Shown: piece by piece, positions 56,897 through 64,000 of the stretch | How positions within the stretch are numbered: the stretch's first letter is position 1 | Layout of the letters: every line of letters begins with the position of its first letter | NCBI GenBank assembly: GCA_900768685.1 | Contig: CAAGDX010000008.1 | Location: 1-64,000, forward strand | Direction of reading: 5' to 3' | Source: Bacteroidales bacterium | GTDB taxonomy: Bacteria; Bacteroidota; Bacteroidia; Bacteroidales; Muribaculaceae | Length of the DNA: 64,000 bases | The notes under the pieces: generated by a model | Databases searched by the model: none | What the model was told of the DNA's origin: nothing | Seen by the model: only the letters and a program-made list of their open reading frames with translations | Made by a program: the position numbers and the translations under genes

Positions 56897-57866
56897 AATT
56901 GCTTGATTTATATGGTGAGTAATTCAGTTTATTTGTAGGGCTTATCCCTTACACTGCTGTCAAAGTGCCGCAGAGCCGACAATGAGACAAGGGTGAGTCG
57001 CAGTTTGCAACGAAGCGAAAACAAGCGAACGCAGAGCGCACACCTGCCCTTGTTATTCGGATATGAGGCAATAACTTTGCAGCGTAAGGGCATAAGTTCC
57101 GTTTGCAAATACGCTGTGTTACTCATCCGTCTATAAATCATGTGATTATGTAAGCGTCTCGTGGAAAACTCGTGCCAATGAGAGCAATGCCAAACATGTT
57201 TGAGCATTGCCGAGTGCAGCCGAGTTTGCACTTTGCGAAAATCTCGAACAGCCACCGAAAGCAAAAAGTGACACCTTACTCTTTCTCTCGGCTCACTCCA
57301 TGAAGATGCTTGTAGATTTCAATGCTGAACATGGCGAAGCAACAGCCAAGCCCGACATAATACTGTGTGGTTTAAGGCAACAAAGGTAATCTGTCAGTGG
57401 TATTGTTCTTCAACTTGGCGACTACGATCCAACATTGCGCACGCTCTGCTTTGTGATGAGTTGGGGAACAATCATTTCAACTATTAGGGCGAAGTATGGT
57501 TGATGTGCTCATCTTCCGACTTTACAATACATAGGAGTACGCTGTGCGGCATCTGCGAATGCAAGCACGTGATGCGTCGGCAATCAGTGCAACAGACCGA
57601 CAAAATCGGTGAATGACCCAAAATGAATTTGCCATACCTATAATTTTGATGAGTGCCACCCCAATGCACCACCTGCAACTACCGACACAGAAGCACTGCC
57701 ATACCTTCGTTTTAGACTACACTATGAGAGTGGCTACTAGAAACTGCGATACCACTTATCCGCCTCACACAAAGGTGTCGCCCGAAAGGGCTGCTCTTAC
57801 CTATGAATTGGTGTAACTTAACTCCCCCGAGGGAACCTCGGAGGAGTTGGAGAGAGGGGCGTTAAG
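56897..57866. other. Gene-free stretch of about 970 bp
   Basis: No frame has a coding pattern; the longest, at 56929-57264 on the minus strand, is Arg/Leu/Ser-rich noise. The end (57815-57870) contains a hairpin with arms TAACTTAAC / GTTAAGTTA. Otherwise I see nothing. Confidence 0.5.
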
Positions 57867-58181
57867 TTAGTCCTCAAGTTCGTCTTTGATGAAGAGTGTG
57901 ATGACCGGGAGATGACGGCGTTCTTCAGTGAAGTCGCGTTCGATGCCGACGTGGGCGGAGAGGTTGTAGACTGAGGCGAACGCAAGGATTTCTTCGGGCC
58001 AGTAGATTGTATCGCAGTAACGATCATCTTCGGGTTGATTGGGCTTGATGTTGATGTACGCGAACTTGCTTGTGCCGATAAAGACTTCGCAGTTGATTTG
58101 CATATCGGCGTAAGTTGAGTGGCGAGAGTTGATTGTTTGCTCGATTTGAGTGGCAATCTTTTTAAGTTGTTTTCGTGTCAT
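57867..58181 (-). CDS. Hypothetical protein, 104 aa
   Basis: I do not recognise the family. The product begins with a helical segment (MTRKQLKKIATQIEQTI) followed by alternating strands: CEVFIGTSKFAYINIKP, DTIYWPEEILAFASVY, LPVITLFIKDELED. This suggests a small alpha/beta protein. It is in the same orientation as the ArdA-like gene and the next small gene, in the ICE-like stretch. Confidence 0.6.
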   Translation of the reverse strand: MTRKQLKKIATQIEQTINSRHSTYADMQINCEVFIGTSKFAYINIKPNQPEDDRYCDTIYWPEEILAFASVYNLSAHVGIERDFTEERRHLPVITLFIKDELED

Positions 58182-58245
58182 TTGATTGAAAATTAAATGT
58201 TATTGAATGTGGATTATATGTAGTCCGGGGGCGAGAGCCAATGGC

Positions 58246-58446
58246 TCAGGCAACGCCCTGAACCATTGTGTAGTCTGCGTCTTCGACGAGGGATGCTGCC
58301 TGAGCCTGAGCTTCTTCGGCGTTTTCGGCTTCGATTTCAAATGTGTAACTTTCGCCGTCGAAAGTGATAACTTCTATTGTGTAAGAGCGGAGCTCGTTGT
58401 CGTAGTTGGAAGTGAAGAAGTTTGAGTTGGAAAATACAGCAGTCAT
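58246..58446 (-). CDS. Hypothetical protein, 66 aa
   Basis: The ATG at 58446 gives MTAVFSNSNFFTSNYDNELR, then a strand pair SYTIEVITFDGESYTFEIEA and an Ala/Glu-rich helix, ending DADYTMVQGVA. This looks like a compact beta-beta-alpha protein. No family is recognised. A longer GTG/ATG-started frame to 58542 has a basic N-terminus that is probably not translated. Confidence 0.6.
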   Translation of the reverse strand: MTAVFSNSNFFTSNYDNELRSYTIEVITFDGESYTFEIEAENAEEAQAQAASLVEDADYTMVQGVA

Positions 58447-59393
58447 AATTTTGAAGTTTTTTTGAGGTTTAACTTTAGCGCCGAAGCGCGTTGAATTTTT
58501 ACGCTGCAAAACGACGGCTGTGAATGCTCGAGCGTACATCAAGGATTACACCACATATTTTTTACCCTTGTGGCGAAGAAAAAATTTAGGCACGACAATT
58601 TTTTCAAAAATGTGTGATGTAACGTGCGAAGTCCTTGTGCCGACCAACCGGGAGGATAGCCGACAGCAGCCGTAACTTCGCGGCAGGAAAAATCAATGTG
58701 CCTTTGTGCGCGTCCAAAGTTATGCCTCTAACAAACTGTCCCTCGTGGCGAAATTATGATTGCTGTTTCTTTCGTAAGCCCTGGCTCAACTCAAACGCCG
58801 TAACTGCAAACTACAGACAGCGTGCGACTACCTTATCCACCCTTGAAGTTATCACCGAGACCGCAAAGTGTACTCCGCAAACCGAAGCCCAAACCCGAAA
58901 GAAGCGAATACCAAAAATGCAGCCCTGTCCGAAGACATAGACTGCACACCGCTTCATGTTGCCGAGCCTGTGGCGCTGCTCCTTGGACTACCCACATTCA
59001 ATACCGCTTTTATTCAATCGACACGACAACAACAAAAGTTGCCCTCACGAGCAACCAACTATTGTCACATACATTCGCCATGCACATCACTCCGAAGTCA
59101 CGGCACAACATCGCCACATCAACATCCCAATCAGCGATGTTCGGTAAGTGACACAATCTGCACGAAGATAATCAGTTCTCCTCAGTCCCTCGCCACAACA
59201 TCGGCATCCGACTTCACGAACGCCAACATCCCCAATCACACACATCAAAGCCTTGAAAACTAACAGTGCATAACTATAAAAAATAATGCAGATTGTTTAG
59301 CGTTAAACTGACCCTCAAGGGTTTAATTTATAATATGTTGATATTGAAAACAATACCTTTAAAAATTTAGCTTGAAAAATATTTTTCTTAATA
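58447..59393. other. Gene-free stretch before the tubulin-like cassette
   Basis: Plus-strand frames at 58822-59263 are Thr/Ser/Pro/His-rich and do not look coding. The sequence becomes AT-rich after about 59280, ahead of the promoter at 59394. No repeats or att-like sites were recognised. Confidence 0.5.
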
Positions 59394-59427
59394 TTTGTGA
59401 TTTTTTGAAATAAAATATGTATATTTG
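59394..59427 (+). promoter_or_regulatory. Promoter of the structured leader RNA
   Basis: TTTG at 59394-59397, a 22-bp spacer and TATATTTG at 59420-59427 match the Bacteroidetes consensus. Transcription should start near 59433, where the first RNA stem begins. Confidence 0.65.
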
Positions 59428-59432
59428 CCATC

Positions 59433-59781
59433 GGATTACAAATCTTTGGCAATTTACTAATAACTAAGAGATTATTTGCAAGTTGGCAAGATAGCCCACG
59501 CCGAGCTAAGGGTGGTGTAAAATCATACCAAGCGGGTGTTGGGTGGGAATGTAATCCATGACATATTGAAAGCGTTTACTTGACGCTTTGTTCATGACTA
59601 ACTGAAATCTAGCACGTTTCACATCCTGTCTTGAACATAGCCAACGGTAGATGCTCATAGGGTATGGTATATCTATATATTATCATATCGGCGTGGGCTC
59701 TAACGTTGTCTGTTCAACAGGATTAGGCAGTGCTAGAGCCTCAGTTAGTGGGACAGACGACAAGCGGTGCCCACGTTTTTT
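59433..59781 (+). ncRNA. Large structured RNA / attenuator leader of the tubulin-like cassette
   Basis: No frame is open through it. Stems read from sequence: P1, GGATTACA (59433-59440) with TGTAATCC (59550-59557). P2, 59441-59447 with 59467-59473. P3, TTTGC/GCAAG (59475-59490). P5, AAAGCGT (59569-59575) with ACGCTTT (59583-59589), capped outside by CATGA/TCATG. P4 is a 12-bp long-range pairing of AGCCCACGCCGA (59493-59504) with TCGGCGTGGGCT (59688-59699); with P1 it would form a pseudoknot. The 3' strand of P4 can instead pair with GCCCACG (59769-59775) to close a terminator. I do not recognise a known family. Confidence 0.6.
59692..59781 (+). terminator. Large terminator hairpin, mutually exclusive with long-range stem P4
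   Basis: CGTGGGC (59692-59698) pairs with GCCCACG (59769-59775), followed by TTTTTT. Inside is a 9-bp stem GTTGTCTGT (59705-59713) with ACAGACGAC (59753-59761), and an AGGC/GCCT tip. Confidence 0.6.
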
Positions 59782-59830
59782 GTATGCCATTGAGAAGCTA
59801 ACAATTACCTCTGTAGAGGGCGCCTGCGGA

Positions 59831-59845
59831 GACTATATTATAGTC
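59831..59845. promoter_or_regulatory. Perfect palindrome just before the first cassette gene (operator candidate)
   Basis: GACTATA-T-TATAGTC has two 7-bp arms around one base and ends 6 bp before the ATG at 59852. It could be an operator or a hairpin that hides the ribosome-binding region. Confidence 0.5.
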
Positions 59846-59851
59846 ATTTAT

Positions 59852-61363
59852 ATGGCACGAGGCAGAAACTCAGGCGGCATTAATAGACGCAGCAACAAAT
59901 CATCAGGCGGCTCCAAAACATGGATTTTTATTTTAGTCGCAATCGTTTTATTATGTGGAATTGGCTATGGTGTATATAGGATCATCACTCCTCCCCATTA
60001 TCAGTTTACTCGCGCAGATCTGGATAAATATATAGAAACAGTAGCGTCTCATGAGGCTTCGGACAAACTCGGCGATGGTGCAGCTGTTTATGTTGATATG
60101 TCTGATGGCATGAACTGTGCATATGCTTCCGCTGAAAGCAAAGTGCTTCTACAATCTATAGTAAACAAGTTGGCTGCTAATGATGCAATCCAATTCTATG
60201 GACTTGCTGATATGACAATCAGTGATATAGACATGGATCACACTCACTTGTTCAATTACATGATGAATACTCAGAGCTACCAAAAACAGAAAGCCCCAAT
60301 TGAGAAAACATTGGGATTAATACTGGAGCGAAACCAGCCAGCTCTTCTGATGAGCGACTTTGAAGAATATAAAGGTGTAGGAATAGAAAAAGCGGCATAT
60401 GCCAAACGATATTTCATCGAGTGGCTTGCTAAAGGATTTAACATCACGTTTTATAAATGGGATTTTGTTGAACGAGGCAAAAACAAGTATATGTTTTTAG
60501 CCGTGTTTGACGATAACATCAATCGACTTAACAACCTTGTCGCTAATGCTATTGCTACTTCCGGACAATCAATAGAGCGGTATATTCTCGCTTCTAAACA
60601 ATTCTCTTACCCAACTGCGTCAAACTACATTTCACTTAAACAAGGTGGAAACTATCACAATGCATTAGGGAAAGACATCGTAACAGCGGTGCTCGAAGAT
60701 GGAAGCAAAGAAGCTTATGTTAGTTATACACAACCGCTTGCTACTGCTAACGGTGTTGGTCCATTCGCTTCACTAGATAATTTAGCAGGCAACTTTTCTG
60801 AATATTATCCTGTCGGAGTGAAGTGGAACGAAGCATTAGCTAACAGCAAGGCTTTGAGTGAAAACGGCGTTCCGGAGCGAGACGAATTTAAACACCTGTT
60901 GAGTAATCTGTACATTAATCTTAAAGCGCAAGATGGTTTCGATATTGAAGAGCTCGAAGTGAGAACTTTTGATATGCAAACTTCAATGATGGAAAAATCA
61001 GCAATGTCTGCTGACAGTATTGATGTTGCCCAAATATTAGCCGTTAGTAACCCCGAGGTAAACGAATTCCTTTCATGCGACTTAGACGATGACGATCTTC
61101 CGGAAGGGTGGTACATGGTCAGCGTTGATTTTCATAAAAAATTTGATGGTACATTCGCCTCAAATACAGATCCGTCGCATCTATTCAGAGCTAACATAGT
61201 AATAGCAGAAGCTAAACCTGAAATTGAGAAAGCGTGCGAATTCTTCGCATGGGACGGCAACCAGTCACTCGCTAATTCGGTGGTGGAAGCACTCACGGCA
61301 CCTACATCTAATCCGGAGGGACGAGTACTCTACACTTATTATCTCAAAACATTAACCGAATAA
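59852..61363 (+). CDS. Membrane-anchored vWA-like protein of the tubulin-like cassette
   Basis: The ATG at 59852 gives 503 aa. The upstream extension to 59651 runs through the structured RNA and is rejected. An Arg/Ser/Gly-rich start is followed by one membrane helix (about residues 23-45). The rest probably faces the periplasm (positive-inside rule). A von Willebrand A-like core is suggested by VYVDMSDGM at 79-87 (DxSxG, a degenerate MIDAS), the AIQFYGLADMT strand, a helix and then ALLMSDFEEY at 164-172. The remaining 250 residues are unassigned. It is 23 bp from the next gene. No named family is recognised. Confidence 0.7.
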   Translation: MARGRNSGGINRRSNKSSGGSKTWIFILVAIVLLCGIGYGVYRIITPPHYQFTRADLDKYIETVASHEASDKLGDGAAVYVDMSDGMNCAYASAESKVLLQSIVNKLAANDAIQFYGLADMTISDIDMDHTHLFNYMMNTQSYQKQKAPIEKTLGLILERNQPALLMSDFEEYKGVGIEKAAYAKRYFIEWLAKGFNITFYKWDFVERGKNKYMFLAVFDDNINRLNNLVANAIATSGQSIERYILASKQFSYPTASNYISLKQGGNYHNALGKDIVTAVLEDGSKEAYVSYTQPLATANGVGPFASLDNLAGNFSEYYPVGVKWNEALANSKALSENGVPERDEFKHLLSNLYINLKAQDGFDIEELEVRTFDMQTSMMEKSAMSADSIDVAQILAVSNPEVNEFLSCDLDDDDLPEGWYMVSVDFHKKFDGTFASNTDPSHLFRANIVIAEAKPEIEKACEFFAWDGNQSLANSVVEALTAPTSNPEGRVLYTYYLKTLTE

Positions 61364-61386
61364 ACAAACTAAAAACATACATAACT

Positions 61387-61728
61387 ATGGAACAAGTATC
61401 AATTACATCTGCTTACATGTGGTCATGCGTCATTATGGTTATTTTCTTGCTTATAGCAGTACTCATTGCAAACATGATCTTGTATAAACCAAACAACACA
61501 GGCGTTACTCAACGCAGAGTATGGTTCTGGGTGCTGTTTGCCGCTACAGGCGTTGTCGGTTTTCTTATAAACTACATCATTGCTACTGGAATAGCCATTC
61601 CAAGCGTTCAAGCATCTTACCTAATGCATTCTGCTATAGCAGCGGGTGTATCGGTTGTAGCTTATTTGGTTATCGGCTTTGTCATCAGCAAGATTTTCAG
61701 CAATTCAAAAGTAGGTACTTGGTTTTAG
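61387..61728 (+). CDS. Small three-helix membrane protein of the cassette
   Basis: This 113-aa protein has hydrophobic segments at about 9-32, 46-69 and 79-101, with charged RRVWFW after the first loop. It has no catalytic motif. It sits 23 bp after the vWA-like gene and 12 bp before the tubulin-like gene, so it is probably the membrane partner of one or both. No family is recognised. Confidence 0.75.
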   Translation: MEQVSITSAYMWSCVIMVIFLLIAVLIANMILYKPNNTGVTQRRVWFWVLFAATGVVGFLINYIIATGIAIPSVQASYLMHSAIAAGVSVVAYLVIGFVISKIFSNSKVGTWF

Positions 61729-61740
61729 AAATACAATTCC

Positions 61741-63411
61741 ATGGATGAGAAACTCTTTTTAATAGCAATAGGTGGCACAGGTATGAGATGCCTGGAATCC
61801 TTTGTTCACATGTGTGCTGCCGGATTGTTTGACAATCATACTATAGATATACTCACTCTTGACACCGACCAGACAAATGGTAACAAAGATAGAGTAGAAA
61901 GCCTGATAGAATTATATAATAAGGTAAAAGCTAACGATGCAACTAACATCGGTGGTGAACAACGTTCTAATACGTTTTTCTCGGCTAAGCTTAACCTATA
62001 CAGATTCTTTACAGACTATTCAACGCCTGACCGCTCGACCTTGGCTGCTCTCGCAAGTACAACTAACCTTACCGATGAGCAACGGCAAGATAATCAAGAC
62101 TTGTCTGACTTGCTTTTTGAACGAGATACCGTACAGCAGTTCAAGCTAGATCACGGATATCGAGCACAGACACATTTAGGCTCAATGCTCATGTATCATG
62201 GCATCATTGAAGCAGCTATTCACGCACAGAAAGGCGGTGAAAGTGTCAAACTTCAAGAAAAAGAGCTGAAACAATTTTTGGAACTACTCAACAAGCACGC
62301 TTCAAGTGCAAGAGTGTTTGTGTTTGGCAGTGTATTTGGTGGCACGGGAGCCTCATCAATTCCGGTGATACCTACTGCAATAAGCGATGCATTGAAAATA
62401 ATCAGCGGTGGTAATAACGTACTCAACTTGAACAAAGTATTGTTCGGTTCCACACTGCTTACCGACTACTTTACATTTAAAACACCTACCGATCAGCAAT
62501 TGAAGATAGATAAAGTGGTCGCAGATGCAAACAATTTTGCGCTAAACTCTCAAGCAGCACTTAGTTTCTATAACGATGATGCCACAGTGCGCAAAACTTA
62601 CAAGAAAATGTATCACATAGGATGGCCAAGTAGTCTGAAGATTAATTATTCTGAGAACCAGTCTGGTGATGTTGTAACAGGCGGTCATAATCAACGCAAT
62701 GCCTGCCATATAGCAGAGCTTATGTGTGCCGCTGCTGCCTATGACTTCTTCAATGAAGACCGCGAAAAATTGGCTAAGATAGGCGATGCCGAATATGATT
62801 TCAGAACTGTAGCCACTGACGACAACGGTACGATGCGACTCACAGGTTCAAGCTTTGTAGGCAGCGAAAAGGGCGAAATTTTTGAAAACAAGCTCGGAGC
62901 ATTCTTGTCTTTAGCACACATCATCTTGTCGCGTTACAGCGGAGCTCTGGAAGGTTGCCATGGCACAGCCTCACTACTAAACGATCTTGATGCGGCAAAG
63001 TTCACCAACTACAATGAACTATCTGATGCTCAATGTGATGAAATTGACGAATACCTAAAAGAGTTCGGCTATAAATTTGTTAAGTCTCAGGTCGTGTTCG
63101 GATGGATTTATCAAGTTTACAAATCTGTAGGTGCCGGCAAATTCATTTTTGCCCCTGAAGCATTCAAAACAGATCCTAAAGAATTGAGTTCAATTGATCC
63201 GGGTGTGATTTTCTCTGATGAATTCCATCATTGGGACAAAACAGGAATTAATCCCTTGGCAAGTTCAGCCGATAAGCGATTCAACACATTGGTATCGCTG
63301 ATAAAAAGCAACGAAACACTGCCTGATGAAACTCAAGGTGTAACGCTTAAAGAGCAGTTCTTAGCCCATATGTATAACGCAATTACCATTGCACAACATT
63401 TTAATCAATAA
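61741..63411 (+). CDS. Tubulin-like (FtsZ/tubulin-fold) domain protein
   Basis: This 556-aa protein starts with LFLIAIGGTGMRCLES (Gly-rich loop, residues 11-16) and ILTLDTDQTNGN at 37-48. It then has the tubulin/FtsZ-type signature VFGSVFGGTGASSIP at 194-208 (GGTGxS, the GTP phosphate loop). This places it with the bacterial tubulin-like family, distinct from FtsZ and TubZ. The long C-terminal part is unassigned. Such proteins may bind GTP and polymerise; their biological role is largely unknown. The next gene starts 3 bp after its stop. Confidence 0.8.
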   Translation: MDEKLFLIAIGGTGMRCLESFVHMCAAGLFDNHTIDILTLDTDQTNGNKDRVESLIELYNKVKANDATNIGGEQRSNTFFSAKLNLYRFFTDYSTPDRSTLAALASTTNLTDEQRQDNQDLSDLLFERDTVQQFKLDHGYRAQTHLGSMLMYHGIIEAAIHAQKGGESVKLQEKELKQFLELLNKHASSARVFVFGSVFGGTGASSIPVIPTAISDALKIISGGNNVLNLNKVLFGSTLLTDYFTFKTPTDQQLKIDKVVADANNFALNSQAALSFYNDDATVRKTYKKMYHIGWPSSLKINYSENQSGDVVTGGHNQRNACHIAELMCAAAAYDFFNEDREKLAKIGDAEYDFRTVATDDNGTMRLTGSSFVGSEKGEIFENKLGAFLSLAHIILSRYSGALEGCHGTASLLNDLDAAKFTNYNELSDAQCDEIDEYLKEFGYKFVKSQVVFGWIYQVYKSVGAGKFIFAPEAFKTDPKELSSIDPGVIFSDEFHHWDKTGINPLASSADKRFNTLVSLIKSNETLPDETQGVTLKEQFLAHMYNAITIAQHFNQ

Positions 63412-63414
63412 GCC

Positions 63415-64000
63415 ATGCCAAATAAAGCTCTAACAATAGATGTCAACACGTCGGCAACGCCCAATGGCTCATTAGACAATTGGACTCCATTAGGCAATAC
63501 CACTGTTTTCATCAACAACATACAGACGCCACAACTAAGCAAAAACACTAATGTAGGACAGCTTGTTTCGGGCATTCCTACAGCTTTTGCTCGTGTAGAT
63601 TTATTTAAAAAAGCGCTTAATCATGTAGCCAATGACCACTCATCGACTGGGCAGAACCTTGTTGCCTATTATCGCCAGTTGGTTGAAGAATGGCGCGGAC
63701 TGATTGCCTGCATGGCTCTGGACTACGCTCACATCACTGTTCGCAAGATTGATTTAACCTACAGTGACGGAAAGTCAATAGGTAAAACAGCTAATCTTTA
63801 CGAACCTAAGGGCGCATTTGGCAACATGTTGCTTGAACGAGCAAAACGTTGGTGTGACCAAACTTTGACTGCCAACCAAACATCGTCACCGTTTATTAAC
63901 GTGATAAAATACAGGGGGCAGGTTGTGGGTGCAACTGCTCCGGAGTCACTGTTGTTTACTTCAACAGGATACAAGTGCGAGCCATCGGAAGACCGCCCAT
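63415..64000 (+). CDS. Unrecognised cassette protein, cut by right window edge
   Basis: From the ATG at 63415 the frame stays open to the end (195 residues). It starts MPNKALTIDVNTSATPNG, then LVSGIPTAFARVDLFKKAL near residue 50, WRGLIACMALDYAHITV near 95, and YEPKGAFGNMLLERA near 130. There is no signal peptide or membrane helix. I cannot name a family. The 3-bp spacing shows it belongs to the tubulin-like operon, which continues beyond the window. Confidence 0.85.
   Translation, partial: MPNKALTIDVNTSATPNGSLDNWTPLGNTTVFINNIQTPQLSKNTNVGQLVSGIPTAFARVDLFKKALNHVANDHSSTGQNLVAYYRQLVEEWRGLIACMALDYAHITVRKIDLTYSDGKSIGKTANLYEPKGAFGNMLLERAKRWCDQTLTANQTSSPFINVIKYRGQVVGATAPESLLFTSTGYKCEPSEDRP

Noticed and set aside
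58868..59263. 131-codon plus-strand frame
   Set aside because: The product is Thr/Ser/Pro/His-rich and resembles translated non-coding DNA; two other frames are open in the same place.
59651..59851. N-terminal extension of the vWA-like protein by 67 residues
   Set aside because: It would be translated through the terminator hairpin; the ATG at 59852 gives a normal membrane-anchor start.

Overview
The window reads as a gut-type Bacteroidales chromosome. The evidence is promoters of the TTTG / TAnnTTTG type, no strong Shine-Dalgarno sequences, a Na+-pumping methylmalonyl-CoA decarboxylase operon beside methylmalonyl-CoA mutase (the succinate-to-propionate route of Bacteroidales), DUF4290, and a secreted DUF5722 protein with a Bacteroidetes-type C-terminal tail. 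The sequence alone does not fix the genus. No tRNA, rRNA or CRISPR array was found.

Positions 1-15.8 kb are a long minus-strand run of housekeeping genes: the ends of an exonuclease and of a broken WYL regulator, a CYTH protein, rlmD, a missed 56-aa Cys-rich membrane protein, topB, mazG, dsbD, an M16 peptidase, a CPBP protease, trmN6, rimM, DUF4290, trxB, lolA and ftsK. At 15.9-16.2 kb there is a stand-alone RNA gene with its own promoter and terminator whose fold resembles 6S RNA. It is followed by queF-queC (queuosine precursor). At 17.5-29.6 kb, mostly on the minus strand, lie a 1182-aa modular DUF5722 protein, two glycosyltransferases, an HD protein, ilvE, rnr and gyrB.

At 29.9-33.9 kb mutA-mutB run on the plus strand. 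Facing them at 34.0-42.6 kb is an eight-gene minus-strand operon (membrane protein, smpB, ftsY, rimO, isochorismate synthase, two SGNH hydrolases, MBOAT acyltransferase). At 42.8-47.2 kb come pyrB-pyrI, a flavin reductase, glyA, a HAD phosphatase and a GNAT protein. At 47.5-52.1 kb mce-mmdA-oadG-biotin carrier-mmdB encode the epimerase and the Na+-translocating decarboxylase. With MutAB they convert succinyl-CoA to propionyl-CoA and store the energy as a sodium gradient.

The ordinary chromosome stops at the mmdB terminator. A group II intron of class C type sits directly behind that terminator, and its reverse transcriptase is interrupted by one in-frame TGA. From 54.1 to 59.4 kb follows a sparsely coding, ICE-like stretch: a diverged tandem duplication, a 16-bp inverted repeat, an ArdA-like antirestriction protein and three small unknown genes, two of them with their own terminator.

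The last 4.6 kb hold the most interesting unit. A roughly 350-nt structured RNA has its own promoter, a long-range 12-bp pairing and a terminator that competes with that pairing. It leads into a tight operon: a membrane-anchored vWA-like protein, a three-TM protein, a tubulin-like (FtsZ/tubulin-fold) protein and an unrecognised protein that runs off the right edge. This looks like an accessory, possibly conflict-related, system that I cannot assign to any described one.
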